DNA of 38,696 bases from Candidatus Pseudolachnospira avium (GTDB lineage: Bacteria; Bacillota; Clostridia; Lachnospirales; Lachnospiraceae), in the NCBI GenBank assembly GCA_904420025.1, contig CAJFTW010000153.1, positions 1 through 38,696 on the forward strand, in the 5' to 3' direction. Positions 25,598-33,754 of this stretch are shown in pieces; the stretch's first letter is position 1; each line of letters begins with the position of its first letter. The notes under the pieces are model-generated. The model had not been told where the DNA came from. It worked only from the letters and a program-made list of their open reading frames with translations, and made no database searches. The position numbers and the translations under genes are program-made.

Positions 25598-26311
25598 TTA
25601 CTGGTTCTTGTTGACAATACGGGTCTCATACTGGCCGCTGGCAATGTCAATGAAGCGGACAAACAGGGAAACCTTGTTATCCGCATTGAGGCCGTTCCAT
25701 ACCAGATCGGTGAAGGAATCAATATCCCCGGAGATAGAAACCCAGGTAGGCTCCCCCTCAAAGCTGGGGAGCGGATTGCCGTCTCCGATATAGGTGTGGA
25801 TGAAATGGCCTTCCCCTGCCTTGGGATTCTCATAGGCAAAGGTAAAGCGATGGCAGGAATCCGGATCTCCCTGGTTGCTCTTTAAAATCGAGAGCGCATA
25901 GTTGTAGTGACCGTTCTCAATGTGGAGAATACCGGAAATCCGGGGGGTATAGTTGGGGGCATCCGGCTCAAACTCCCGGCTGCGGAGGGTCTGCTCAAAG
26001 GTCAGCTGCTTGTCCATCCCCTCATAGATGGTGTCCGTCTGATCCCCGTTGGTGACAATGGTCTTGTTGCCCAGAACCCGCACCGGCGCGTAGATGATCA
26101 GGCTGGGATCCACCAGCTTGGAGGGATCGAATGCCTGTGTGCGGATGCCCTCACCATCCTCCACAAACACCCGGTTCCGGCTGTTCTCACTTCTGCCCAT
26201 AATAAAATAGGCGATGACCGCCTTGGTCCCGTCCTCCGATTTCCCCAGGACAATGCCTCTTCCGGGATACGCGTTTCCTTCCAGTTCCGCCTTCAAACAT
26301 TTCTTTTCCAT
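25598..26311 (-). CDS. purO: IMP cyclohydrolase, archaeal PurO-like family
   Basis: 237 residues, similar to the stand-alone IMP cyclohydrolase first known from archaea (family IMP_cyclohyd), and unlike the bacterial bifunctional PurH. Visible features: GNAYPGRGIVLGKSEDG, AYFIMGRSENSRNRVF, TNGDQTDTIYEGM and the C-terminal segment GEPTWVSI. It would close the last ring in purine synthesis (FAICAR to IMP). Single gene with its own promoter (26356-26384) and terminator. Some Clostridia carry this family next to, or instead of, a full PurH; which case applies here cannot be seen. Confidence 0.85.
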   Translation of the reverse strand: MEKKCLKAELEGNAYPGRGIVLGKSEDGTKAVIAYFIMGRSENSRNRVFVEDGEGIRTQAFDPSKLVDPSLIIYAPVRVLGNKTIVTNGDQTDTIYEGMDKQLTFEQTLRSREFEPDAPNYTPRISGILHIENGHYNYALSILKSNQGDPDSCHRFTFAYENPKAGEGHFIHTYIGDGNPLPSFEGEPTWVSISGDIDSFTDLVWNGLNADNKVSLFVRFIDIASGQYETRIVNKNQ

Positions 26312-26355
26312 TTTCTTCCTCCTGCGCGTTCACGGCTTTTGTACTTTCGTTATCC

Positions 26356-26384
26356 ATCATACTCTGAAATGGGATTCTTGGCAA
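26356..26384 (-). promoter_or_regulatory. Promoter of the IMP cyclohydrolase gene
   Basis: On the reverse strand: -35 TTGCCA (26379-26384), a 17-bp spacer and -10 TATGAT (26356-26361). Confidence 0.55.
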
Positions 26385-26520
26385 GATGATTTTCTGAGAT
26401 TGGCAATTCCTGAATGAAAATCCGCCGGAACGGAAAGCCTAAACTGAAACCATACCAGCGCCGGAGCAGCCTCATGGACTCAGCCCGGGACAGCCGGCGC
26501 AGACGATAGGAGGAGAACAA

Positions 26521-27747
26521 GTGGCAGCAATTCATGTGAAAAATGAGATAGGCCCCCTGAAAAAGGTGCTGCTGCACCGTCCGGGGAAAGAGATTGAAAA
26601 GCTGACCCCCGCCACCCTGCATCACCTGCTGTTTGACGACATCCCCTACCTGCGGATTGCCCAGGAAGAGCACGACGCCTTCGCGGACCTGCTCCGCTCC
26701 CACGGCGTCCAGGTGGTGTATCTGGAGGATCTGATGGCGGATGTCATTGGACAGGATGAAAATCTGCGGGACAAGTTTTTGATGCAGTGGATTATGGAGG
26801 CAGGGATTGTCACGGAAAAATGGCAGCGGCGCATCTACGACTATATGATGCAGTTTCAGGACAATCCGCTGGAGATGGTGCAGAAAACCATGGAGGGCCT
26901 GATTCTGGGAGAGGTGTTTTTCAACAAAAGTGAGTCCCTGGTGGATATGAAAAGCGATTCCTCCAAGGTCCTCATTGACCCCATGCCCAACCTGTACTTT
27001 ACCCGCGACCCCTTTGCCACCATCGGGGACGGAGTCAGCCTCAACCGCATGTACTCGGTGACCCGGGCCCGGGAAACCATCTACGGCGAGTATATCTTCC
27101 AGTACCACCCGGATTTCGCCGGCCAGGTGCACCTGTACTATGACCGGTACGCGCCTTTCCACATGGAGGGCGGGGATATTTTGAACTTAAGCCCCTCGGT
27201 GCTGGCGGTGGGGATCTCCCAGCGGACCCAGTCGGAGGCCATTGAGATGCTGGCTCAGAGCGTGTTTGCGGATCCGGAAGCCACCATTGACACGGTGCTG
27301 GCCTTTGACATCCCAGACAGCCGGGCCTTCATGCACCTGGACACGGTGTTTACCCAGATCGACTATGACAAATTTTCCATTCATCCGGGAATTTTAGGGC
27401 CGCTGGTGGTGTATGAGATCACCCGAGGCCATGGCCCGGATGGTCTGAAAGTCTCCCGGGTGGAGACCAGCCTGGAGAAAATTTTAGAAAAACACCTGGG
27501 AATTGACAAGGTAACCTTGATAAAATGCGGCGGAAATGATAGAATTGCCGCAGAGAGGGAGCAGTGGAACGATGGCTCCAACACCCTGTGCATTGCCCCA
27601 GGTGTGGTGGTGGTGTACCAGCGGAACGAGGTGACCAACCAGCTGATGCGGGAGGCGGGGATTACGGTGCTGGAAATCCCCAGCGCGGAGCTTTCCCGGG
27701 GGCGCGGCGGCCCCCGCTGTATGAGCATGCCTCTGGTGCGGGAGTGA
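26521..27747 (+). CDS. arcA: Arginine deiminase
   Basis: Hydrolyses arginine to citrulline and ammonia, the first step of the energy-giving arginine deiminase pathway. 408 residues. N-terminal LLHRPGKEIEKLTP, central FTRDPFATIGDG, MEGGDILNLSPSVLAVGISQRT and the C-terminal catalytic loop RGRGGPRCMSMPL with nucleophile Cys400 are all present. The start is GTG at 26521, following the strong site AGGAGGAGAA. Ornithine carbamoyltransferase follows 76 bp downstream on the same strand. The sequence is intact. Confidence 0.97.
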   Translation: MAAIHVKNEIGPLKKVLLHRPGKEIEKLTPATLHHLLFDDIPYLRIAQEEHDAFADLLRSHGVQVVYLEDLMADVIGQDENLRDKFLMQWIMEAGIVTEKWQRRIYDYMMQFQDNPLEMVQKTMEGLILGEVFFNKSESLVDMKSDSSKVLIDPMPNLYFTRDPFATIGDGVSLNRMYSVTRARETIYGEYIFQYHPDFAGQVHLYYDRYAPFHMEGGDILNLSPSVLAVGISQRTQSEAIEMLAQSVFADPEATIDTVLAFDIPDSRAFMHLDTVFTQIDYDKFSIHPGILGPLVVYEITRGHGPDGLKVSRVETSLEKILEKHLGIDKVTLIKCGGNDRIAAEREQWNDGSNTLCIAPGVVVVYQRNEVTNQLMREAGITVLEIPSAELSRGRGGPRCMSMPLVRE

Positions 27748-27823
27748 GCCGCGGAATAGGCGGCAGCCCGGATAGACCGGTAAGGCTCCGGGCGGAAAAT
27801 TTTGGAAAGATAGGAGATTGAAC

Positions 27824-28816
27824 ATGGCTGTAAATTTGAGAGGAAGAAGTTTTCTGAAGCTGCTGGACTTCACGCCGGCGGAAATTCGGTATCTGCTGGA
27901 CCTGTCCAAGAATTTTAAGGATTTGAAGCGGACCCACACCCCCCATCGGTATCTGGAGGGAAAGAACGTGGTGCTGCTCTTTGAGAAGACCTCCACACGG
28001 ACCCGGTGCGCCTTTGAGGTGGCTGGCCATGATCTGGGAATGGGTGTCACCTACCTGGATCCGGGAAGCTCCCAGATGGGCAACAAAGAGAGCATTGCGG
28101 ACACCGCTCGCGTGCTGGGGCGGATGTTTGACGGTATTGAGTACCGGGGCTTCCAGCAGTCCCTGGTGGAGGAACTGGCCAAGTACTCTGGGGTGCCGGT
28201 GTGGAATGGCCTGACAGACCAGTTCCATCCCACCCAGATGCTGGCGGATCTGCTGACCATTGAGGAGAAGCTGGGACGGCTGAAGGGCGTCAAATTCACC
28301 TACATGGGCGATGCCCGGAACAACATGGGCAATTCCCTGATGGTGGCCTGCGCCAAGATGGGCCTGCACTTTACCGCCTGTGCGCCCAAGGAGCTGTTTC
28401 CGGAGGAGTGGCTGGTGGAAACCTGCCGGAAGCTGGCAGCGGAGAGCGGCGGCAGCGTGACCCTTACCGAGGATGTGGAAGCGGGCACCAAGGATGTGGA
28501 CGTGATCTACACGGATATCTGGGTGTCCATGGGAGAGCCCAAGGAGGTTTGGGAGACCCGGATTGGCCTGCTGAAGAAGTACCAGGTCAACGCGGCGGTG
28601 ATGGCCAACGCGGCGCCGGAAGCCATTTTCATGCACTGCCTGCCTTCCTTCCACGACACCAACACCACCATCGGCGCGGACATTCATGAGAAATTCGGCC
28701 TGCCGGAGATGGAAGTGACCAACGAGGTGTTTGAGTCCAAGCAGTCGGTGGTCTTTGACGAGGCGGAGAACCGGATGCATACCATCAAAGCGGTGATGTT
28801 TGCCACCCTCTGCTAA
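27824..28816 (+). CDS. argF: Ornithine carbamoyltransferase (catabolic-context)
   Basis: 330 residues. Interconverts ornithine + carbamoyl phosphate and citrulline + phosphate. STRTRC at 57-62 (carbamoyl phosphate), the HPTQ motif, and HCLPSFHD with the catalytic cysteine are present. By position, after arcA and before a YfcC-type carrier, it would act as arcB in arginine breakdown, but it is the only OTC in the window and the argCJBD operon lacks one, so a dual role is likely. ATG 27824 follows TAGGAGATTGA; a TTG at 27818 is less likely. The long hairpin 28880-28936 ends the transcript. Confidence 0.95.
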   Translation: MAVNLRGRSFLKLLDFTPAEIRYLLDLSKNFKDLKRTHTPHRYLEGKNVVLLFEKTSTRTRCAFEVAGHDLGMGVTYLDPGSSQMGNKESIADTARVLGRMFDGIEYRGFQQSLVEELAKYSGVPVWNGLTDQFHPTQMLADLLTIEEKLGRLKGVKFTYMGDARNNMGNSLMVACAKMGLHFTACAPKELFPEEWLVETCRKLAAESGGSVTLTEDVEAGTKDVDVIYTDIWVSMGEPKEVWETRIGLLKKYQVNAAVMANAAPEAIFMHCLPSFHDTNTTIGADIHEKFGLPEMEVTNEVFESKQSVVFDEAENRMHTIKAVMFATLC

Positions 28817-28879
28817 ATCGCGCCGGATAGCCTCCTTTACGAGTGGGGCAGCCTGCAGAAGGCGTTCGTTTTAAAGCCT

Positions 28880-28936
28880 ATAAAGGGGGCTGTGAAAAAA
28901 CGTATACTCGTTTTTTACAGCACCCTTTATTTTTTA
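28880..28936 (+). terminator. Long terminator after the OTC gene
   Basis: An approximately 22-bp stem with one bulge and one mismatch (28880-28902 with 28909-28930), a six-base loop, followed by TTTTTT. Confidence 0.8.
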
Positions 28937-29104
28937 CTATTTTACCTCTTGTACCGTTTCTTTGGGATCAATATGCCCGATGGGCCAGGTATACCCATAG
29001 TTCTCATCCAACACCCGCTCCAGCCAAAGGAACAGCAGATGGGGCCATTGTGCTTCACCACGTGAGGCCGGAATTTGTGCAAAAATCTCTGGAACAATAA
29101 ATGT
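28937..29104 (-). pseudogene. Possible 3' remnant of a reverse-strand gene
   Basis: In the 587-bp gap between the OTC and carrier genes, the reverse strand has 55 open codons ending at the TAG at 28937-28939. They read like the end of a real protein, with motifs such as PHLLFLWLERVLDEN, YGYTWPIGHIDP and KETVQEVK, but no start codon or ribosome site, and a stop precedes it. The source family is not recognised. It may be the end of a gene lost by deletion, or chance. Confidence 0.3.
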
Positions 29105-29213
29105 TTAACGGCTTGCGATTTTCCCTCTCCTTGTTGGACATTTTAAGGGAATAGGGGTAAAAAGTAAAATACTTGTTGCGGACGAAACCATCGCTTGAAA
29201 GCGATAGATCGGG

Positions 29214-29256
29214 AAAATAGGGAGAAAATCGGTTTGCAGGATTTTCTCCCTATTTT
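29214..29256. repeat. Perfect 17-bp inverted repeat
   Basis: AAAATAGGGAGAAAATC (29214-29230) and its exact complement (29240-29256), with a nine-base loop. A smaller hairpin, ATCGCTT/AGCGAT, lies just before it (29190-29205). Bounded by non-coding DNA. Could be a terminator without an obvious gene, or an end of a small repeat element. The rest of the gap to 29403 shows only a possible -10 TACAAT at 29369-29374. Confidence 0.55.
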
Positions 29257-29403
29257 GATGGTCCATTGCCATATCCCGCAAGAGGATTTTTTTCGAAAAA
29301 CCGGGCACACTAAGCAAAACGGAGTGTCCGGGAGCGGACAATTTCCGAGGGAAAGCGGCAGCTTGTGCTACAATATCCAGGGCTGCCAGGGAGGCTGATA
29401 TTC

Positions 29404-30819
29404 ATGGAACAAAAAAAGAAAACGGGTATCCGTATGCCCACTGCCTACAGTATTTTGCTGATCCTGATTTTGCTGGTGGCTCTGCTGACCCATCTGATTA
29501 CCGGTGTTCAGGGGGCCTCTCTGCCGGAAGTGGTTATGGCCATTCCCAGAGGCTTTCTGGACGCCATTGACGTATGCCTATTTATCCTGATCTTAGGTGG
29601 ATTCTTGGGGATGGTATCCAAAACCGGCGCCCTGGACGCAGGCATTGCCTCGGTGGTCCAGCGGTTCCGAGGACGGGAGATGGTGCTGATTCCCATTTTG
29701 ATGCTGCTGTTTTCCCTGGGCGGCACCACCTTTGGGATGGCAGAGGAGACCATGGCCTTCTATGCGCTGATTACAGCTACGATGATTGCCGCAGGCTTTG
29801 ATGCTATGGTGGGCGCTGCCACAATCCTGGTGGGGGCAGGAGTGGGTGTTTTGGGATCCACGGTGAACCCCTTTGCAGTCTCTGCCGCCATTGACGCTCT
29901 TCGGAGTTCTGGCAGCGGCACTCAGGTGAACCAGGGGCTGATTATACTGTTGGGGGCGGTGTTGTGGCTCACCTCCCTGGCAGCGGGGATCGTCTTTGTC
30001 ATGCGCTATGCCCGGAAGGTGAAATCCTCCGGCCACTCAATTCTGACTCCGGCAGAGCGGGAGGCAGCCCGGGAGACCTATGGGGAAGGAGAGGGCGGCC
30101 AGCAAACGGAGCATAGCCGGCTTCCCAAACGCCAGCGGTTTGTGCTGGCAGTTTTTGCCCTTTCCTTTCTTGTGATGGTGGTGAGCCTGATCCCCTGGGA
30201 GAGCCTGGGAGTGACCATTTTCCAGAATACCGCTCAGCTTACAGGTATTAACCTGGGGGAATGGTATTTCCAGGAACTGCAGGCATGGTTCCTGCTGTCT
30301 GCTATCCTCATTGCCTTTGTGGCCAAAGTACCGGAGCGGGAAGCCATTGGCGCTTTTGTGGCTGGGGCGGCGGACATGATTGGGGTGGTGTTTGTGATTG
30401 CTGTATCCCGGGGGATTTCCGTGCTCATGAGTTCCACGGGCCTGGACCTGTATGTGCTGGAACATGCCTCCCGGGCGTTGGGGGATGTCTCCCCCATTCT
30501 CTTTGCCGTGGGTGGGTATTTTATCTACATGGCCTTGTCCTTTCTGATTCCCTCCACCTCCGGTTTGGCTGCCGCCTCCATGCCTACCTTCGGCGGCTTG
30601 GCAGTCAGTCTGGGCTTGTCCCCGGAGGTAATGATTATGATCTTCTGCGCCGCTTCCGGCGTGGTCAACATGATCACCCCTACCAGCGCGGTGGTCATGG
30701 GGGGATTGTCCATCAGCCGGATTGAGTGGCCCACTTGGCTAAAGTTTGTGGGAAAATTACTGGTGGTGTTGATTGCCTTAAATTTGCTGATTCTGGCAAC
30801 TGCCATGCTCCTCCTTTAA
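29404..30819 (+). CDS. YfcC family membrane transporter, probable arginine/ornithine-type carrier
   Basis: 471 residues with about 11-13 hydrophobic segments. The YfcC-family core is clear: GGFLGMVSKTGALDAGIASV, LLFSLGGTTFGMAEETMAFYALI, GAGVGVLGSTVNPFAV, and near the C-terminus LSFLIPSTSGLAAASMP and GVVNMITPTSAVVMGG. The family includes basic amino acid and ornithine exchangers (ArcD2-like) as well as short-chain acid and C4-acid-type carriers. By position after arcA and OTC, arginine/ornithine exchange is the best guess (inference). The ribosome site GGGAGG is 15 bases before ATG 29404, a long spacing. A terminator overlaps its last codons. Confidence 0.88.
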   Translation: MEQKKKTGIRMPTAYSILLILILLVALLTHLITGVQGASLPEVVMAIPRGFLDAIDVCLFILILGGFLGMVSKTGALDAGIASVVQRFRGREMVLIPILMLLFSLGGTTFGMAEETMAFYALITATMIAAGFDAMVGAATILVGAGVGVLGSTVNPFAVSAAIDALRSSGSGTQVNQGLIILLGAVLWLTSLAAGIVFVMRYARKVKSSGHSILTPAEREAARETYGEGEGGQQTEHSRLPKRQRFVLAVFALSFLVMVVSLIPWESLGVTIFQNTAQLTGINLGEWYFQELQAWFLLSAILIAFVAKVPEREAIGAFVAGAADMIGVVFVIAVSRGISVLMSSTGLDLYVLEHASRALGDVSPILFAVGGYFIYMALSFLIPSTSGLAAASMPTFGGLAVSLGLSPEVMIMIFCAASGVVNMITPTSAVVMGGLSISRIEWPTWLKFVGKLLVVLIALNLLILATAMLLL

Positions 30820-30840
30820 CTGGGAGGAGCTTTTGGTTTT
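30807..30840 (+). terminator. Terminator at the end of the YfcC-type gene
   Basis: GCTCCTCC (30807-30814) inside the last codons pairs with GGAGGAGC (30823-30830), followed by TTTTGGTTTT. Confidence 0.75.
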
Positions 30841-30877
30841 TTTGAAAAAAATTCGGATATCCATGATATCCTTACAC

Positions 30878-30906
30878 TTGACAGGAAGAGGGGAAATTTG
30901 TACGAT
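30878..30906 (+). promoter_or_regulatory. Distal promoter of the two-component operon
   Basis: -35 TTGACA (30878-30883), a 17-bp spacer and -10 TACGAT (30901-30906). It would give a leader of about 135 bases before the response regulator gene. Confidence 0.55.
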
Positions 30907-30987
30907 CGGTACCAGTAGGAAATCTTGCGCAGAGAACTTCCAGCAAGTTTTGTCATGCATGGATCTTGGAAAGCCAAAAGTTATGTC

Positions 30988-31029
30988 CTGTCATTTCAAG
31001 GAAACTTCAAGGAATCTGTGCTGTCATAA
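30988..31029 (+). promoter_or_regulatory. Direct-repeat operator before the response regulator gene
   Basis: TTTCAA (30994-30999) and CTTCAA (31005-31010), 11 bp apart, within the longer repeat TTCAAGGAA at 30995-31003 and 31006-31014. The pair is flanked by two CTGTCAT copies (30988-30994 and 31021-31027) spaced exactly 33 bp. Eleven-bp-period direct repeats are the typical binding pattern of OmpR/PhoB regulators. A -10-like TCATAA (31024-31029) follows. The same repeat occurs at 32972-32988. Confidence 0.5.
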
Positions 31030-31048
31030 CAAGGAGGAGGTGTGGTAT

Positions 31049-31726
31049 GTGAGACTTTTGCTGGTGGAGGATGAGGAGCGGATGGCCCAGGCGCTGTGTG
31101 AGATTCTGCGCCAGGAAAGCTATGAGGTGGATCACTGTGCCGATGGGCTGGAGGGCCTGTATGCTGCGGAGACCGGCCTGTATGACGGCATTGTCCTGGA
31201 TGTGATGCTGCCGGGAAAGGATGGTTTCTCCATTGCGTCGGAGCTGCGGTCCCAGGGGGTCCGGACCCCCATCCTGATGCTGACGGCCAAGAGTGAGCTG
31301 GACGACAAGGTTACCGGCCTGGACTGCGGGGCAGACGATTACCTGACCAAGCCCTTTATGACCCGGGAGCTGCTGGCCCGGGTGCGGGCGCTGCTGCGGA
31401 GGAATATCCCTACGGCGGACGGCCGCCTGGCCTTTGGGGATATAGCCCTGAATACCCGGACTTCGGAGCTGATCTGCGGGGAAAACCGGGTGCGCCTCAG
31501 CGAGAAGGAGTTCCGGATCCTGGAGTACCTGATGAGCAATCAGGGGCAGATTCTCACCAGAGAGCAGCTGGCGGTGAAGATCTGGGGCTATGAGAGTGAG
31601 GCGGAGTACAACAATGTGGAGGTATACATGTCCTTTACCCGCCGGAAGCTGCACTTTGTGAAGGCCAAAACCGAGAGCAAGGCGGTGCGGGGCATTGGCT
31701 ACGAGCTGAGGTATGGCTATGTTTAA
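31049..31726 (+). CDS. OmpR/PhoB family response regulator
   Basis: 225 residues. A receiver domain with acidic residues at 8-9 (VEDEE), phosphate acceptor Asp51, Thr79 and Lys101 (LTKPF), then a winged helix DNA-binding domain with the OmpR pattern LSEKEFRILEYLMSNQGQILTREQLAVKIWGY and the end VRGIGYELR. The GTG at 31049 is used because AAGGAGGAGG is eight bases upstream and the family starts with RLLLVEDEE; the frame is open upstream but without family match. It overlaps the kinase gene by 14 bp. The direct repeats just upstream suggest autoregulation. Confidence 0.93.
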   Translation: MRLLLVEDEERMAQALCEILRQESYEVDHCADGLEGLYAAETGLYDGIVLDVMLPGKDGFSIASELRSQGVRTPILMLTAKSELDDKVTGLDCGADDYLTKPFMTRELLARVRALLRRNIPTADGRLAFGDIALNTRTSELICGENRVRLSEKEFRILEYLMSNQGQILTREQLAVKIWGYESEAEYNNVEVYMSFTRRKLHFVKAKTESKAVRGIGYELRYGYV

Positions 31727-32945
31727 GAACTCCCGAAGAAAGATTGTGGCGGCCATCCTGTCCGTCTTGGTGCTGGTGCTGCTGGGGACTTTCTGCGTCA
31801 TCTACATAGCCAGCTATGGGGAATTGACCCGGGAAAACCGGCAGCTGCTGGAGCTATATGTGGAAAATTATGCCCTGGGGGAGGAGGCTGGGCGCGGTGA
31901 GCCCAATCCGGAGCGGCCGGGAGGGCGGGATCGCCGGCCGCCCATGCTGGAGCTGTCCACCTTCTACTCGGTGGCGTTGGCGGCGGATGGTTCTGTGCTG
32001 AAGGTGGACACGGCGGATATTTCCGTCTTGGATGAGGATACGCTGACCCAGCTGGCCCGGGAGATCCTGGACGATGGAAAGAGCTCCGGCGTGCGGAACA
32101 GCCTGATCTACCAGACGGCGGATAAAGGGGATTATACGCTGGTAGCCTTCTTGGACAACACGGTGGTGCTGGAGAATGCGGGAACCCTGCTCCGCTATAC
32201 ATTGCTGTTCGGCGGCGTGACTTTGGTGGTGCTGTTCTTTCTGGCCAGATACCTGGCCAACCGGATTGTTGCCCCCATGGAGGAAAGTTATCAGCGGCAG
32301 AAGCAGTTTATCTCCGATGCCGGCCATGAGCTGAAAACGCCGGTGGCGGTGGTCAACGCCAATGTGGAGCTGCTGCAGAGGGAGCTGGGGGAAAACCCTT
32401 GGCTGGCCAACATCCAGTATGAAAACGAACGCATGTCAGCGCTGATCCTGCAGCTGCTGGACTTGGCCCGGACAGAGAATGTGGCCCCTCCCATGGAGGA
32501 TCTGGACTGGAGCCGCCTGGTGGGAGGGGAAACGCTGCCTATGGAGACGGTGGCCTATGAGAAGGGGCTTTCCCTTGAGAGCAGTATTGCCGAGGAAATC
32601 TGGGTCCACGGGAATGGTACCCAGCTGCGGCAGCTGACTTCCATTCTATTGGACAACGCCATCCGGCACAGCCGGGGCGGCAGCCCCGTGTGCCTGGTGC
32701 TGGAGCGGGAGCGGGGCAGCGCCGTCCTGTCCGTGTCCAATGAGGGGGAGGAGATTCCGCCGGAGCAGCGGAAGGCACTGTTTGAACGGTTCTACCGAAC
32801 CGATGTGTCCCGGACCGGCGGCCAGCATTATGGCCTGGGCCTGGCCATTGCCAAGGCCATTGTCACCGCCCACCGGGGTACCATTGAGGTGCAGTGCTGT
32901 CGGGGAAAGGTAATCTTTGTGGCCCGCCTGCCGCTGCGGAAGTAG
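31713..32945 (+). CDS. Sensor histidine kinase
   Basis: 410 residues. A first membrane helix (about 10-32), an extracellular sensor stretch of about 125 residues with an acidic, Pro/Arg-rich segment (EPNPERPGGRDRRPP), a second membrane helix (about 160-178), then the H-box ISDAGHELKTPVAVV with His205, the N-box LLDNAIRH, and the ATP lid and G boxes (FERFYR, YGLGLAIAKAI). It forms a pair with the response regulator at 31049. The sensor region is not recognised as a PAS or Cache domain. Its output may include the next operon. Confidence 0.93.
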   Translation: MAMFKNSRRKIVAAILSVLVLVLLGTFCVIYIASYGELTRENRQLLELYVENYALGEEAGRGEPNPERPGGRDRRPPMLELSTFYSVALAADGSVLKVDTADISVLDEDTLTQLAREILDDGKSSGVRNSLIYQTADKGDYTLVAFLDNTVVLENAGTLLRYTLLFGGVTLVVLFFLARYLANRIVAPMEESYQRQKQFISDAGHELKTPVAVVNANVELLQRELGENPWLANIQYENERMSALILQLLDLARTENVAPPMEDLDWSRLVGGETLPMETVAYEKGLSLESSIAEEIWVHGNGTQLRQLTSILLDNAIRHSRGGSPVCLVLERERGSAVLSVSNEGEEIPPEQRKALFERFYRTDVSRTGGQHYGLGLAIAKAIVTAHRGTIEVQCCRGKVIFVARLPLRK

Positions 32946-32971
32946 CGGCAGGACGGAAAACGTCCATATGG

Positions 32972-33005
32972 TTTCAATTCTTTTTCAATCTTCCTTCGGT
33001 ACAAT
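32972..33005 (+). promoter_or_regulatory. Promoter of the VTC operon with direct-repeat operator
   Basis: TTTCAA (32972-32977) and TTTCAA (32983-32988), exactly 11 bp apart, end 11 bp before a -10 TACAAT (33000-33005). There is no consensus -35, as expected for an activated promoter of the PhoB type. The layout matches that before the response regulator gene. A small hairpin GGACG/CGTCC lies at 32951-32965, after the kinase gene. Confidence 0.55.
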
Positions 33006-33034
33006 CCCAGCATGGAATGACAGGAGGAGATTGT

Positions 33035-33754
33035 ATGCCTTTTCAAACGGTTTTCAAACGGTATGAGACCAAATATCTGCTGACAGAGGAGCAGTACCGG
33101 CGGGTGCGGCAGGCCATGGAGCCCTATATGGTTTTAGACCTGTACGGGCGCTCGGTGATCCGCAGTATCTATCTGGATACGTCCAATTACCGGCTGATCC
33201 GCCATTCCCTGGAGGGGCCAGCCTACAAGGAAAAGCTGCGGGTCCGCAGCTACGGCCCGTCGGATCCGGACAGCACCGTGTTTGTGGAGCTGAAGAAAAA
33301 ATACAAGAACGTGGTGTACAAGCGGCGGATTGCCCTGCCGGAGCAGGAGGCGGCGGATTGGCTCCTGGGAAAGCGGCACTGCCAGCCTCACACCCAGATC
33401 ACGGCGGAGGTGGATTACTTCCTTCAATATTATCAGTGCCTGCAGCCGGCGGTGCTGGTTATGTGCGGGCGGGAGGCTTTCTGCACCAGAGAACCCTCGG
33501 ATTTCCGGGTCACCTTTGATGACACCATCCTGTTCCGGCAGGAGGATCTCTCTCTGAAATCCGGGGTGTACGGAAGCTCCCTGCTCCCGGAGGGAACGGT
33601 GCTGATGGAGGTGAAGTGCAGCGGCGGTATGCCGCTGTGGATGGCCCGCGTACTCTCGAAGGAGGGTATCTACAAAACCTCCTTTTCCAAGTATGGAACC
33701 GCTTACCGGACCCGGATTTTTCCCCAGCTGCATCCGGAGGTGTGCCATGGTTGA
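33035..33754 (+). CDS. VTC-domain polyphosphate polymerase-like protein
   Basis: 239 residues. Matches the VTC/CYTH-tunnel fold: N-terminal FKRYETKYLLTEEQYRRV, the basic strands SIYLDTSNYRLIRHS, KEKLRVRSYG, VFVELKKKYKNVVYKRR, and the C-terminal LMEVKCSGGMP. The basic and acidic residues expected to line a triphosphate tunnel are there. In yeast VTC4 this domain makes polyphosphate; in bacteria activity is inferred. ATG 33035 follows CAGGAGG; the frame is open upstream without a ribosome site. It overlaps the next gene by 8 bp. Confidence 0.88.
   Translation: MPFQTVFKRYETKYLLTEEQYRRVRQAMEPYMVLDLYGRSVIRSIYLDTSNYRLIRHSLEGPAYKEKLRVRSYGPSDPDSTVFVELKKKYKNVVYKRRIALPEQEAADWLLGKRHCQPHTQITAEVDYFLQYYQCLQPAVLVMCGREAFCTREPSDFRVTFDDTILFRQEDLSLKSGVYGSSLLPEGTVLMEVKCSGGMPLWMARVLSKEGIYKTSFSKYGTAYRTRIFPQLHPEVCHG

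Noticed and set aside
28843-29100. An 85-codon forward frame after the OTC gene
   Set aside because: It runs through the terminator and lacks a ribosome site; the reverse-strand reading looks more protein-like.
29404-30819. Apparent loss of about 35 residues after the first membrane helix of the YfcC carrier
   Set aside because: A subfamily with this short loop (about VQGASLPEVVMAIPRGF) seems to exist, and the rest aligns normally, so it is not counted as a third deletion.
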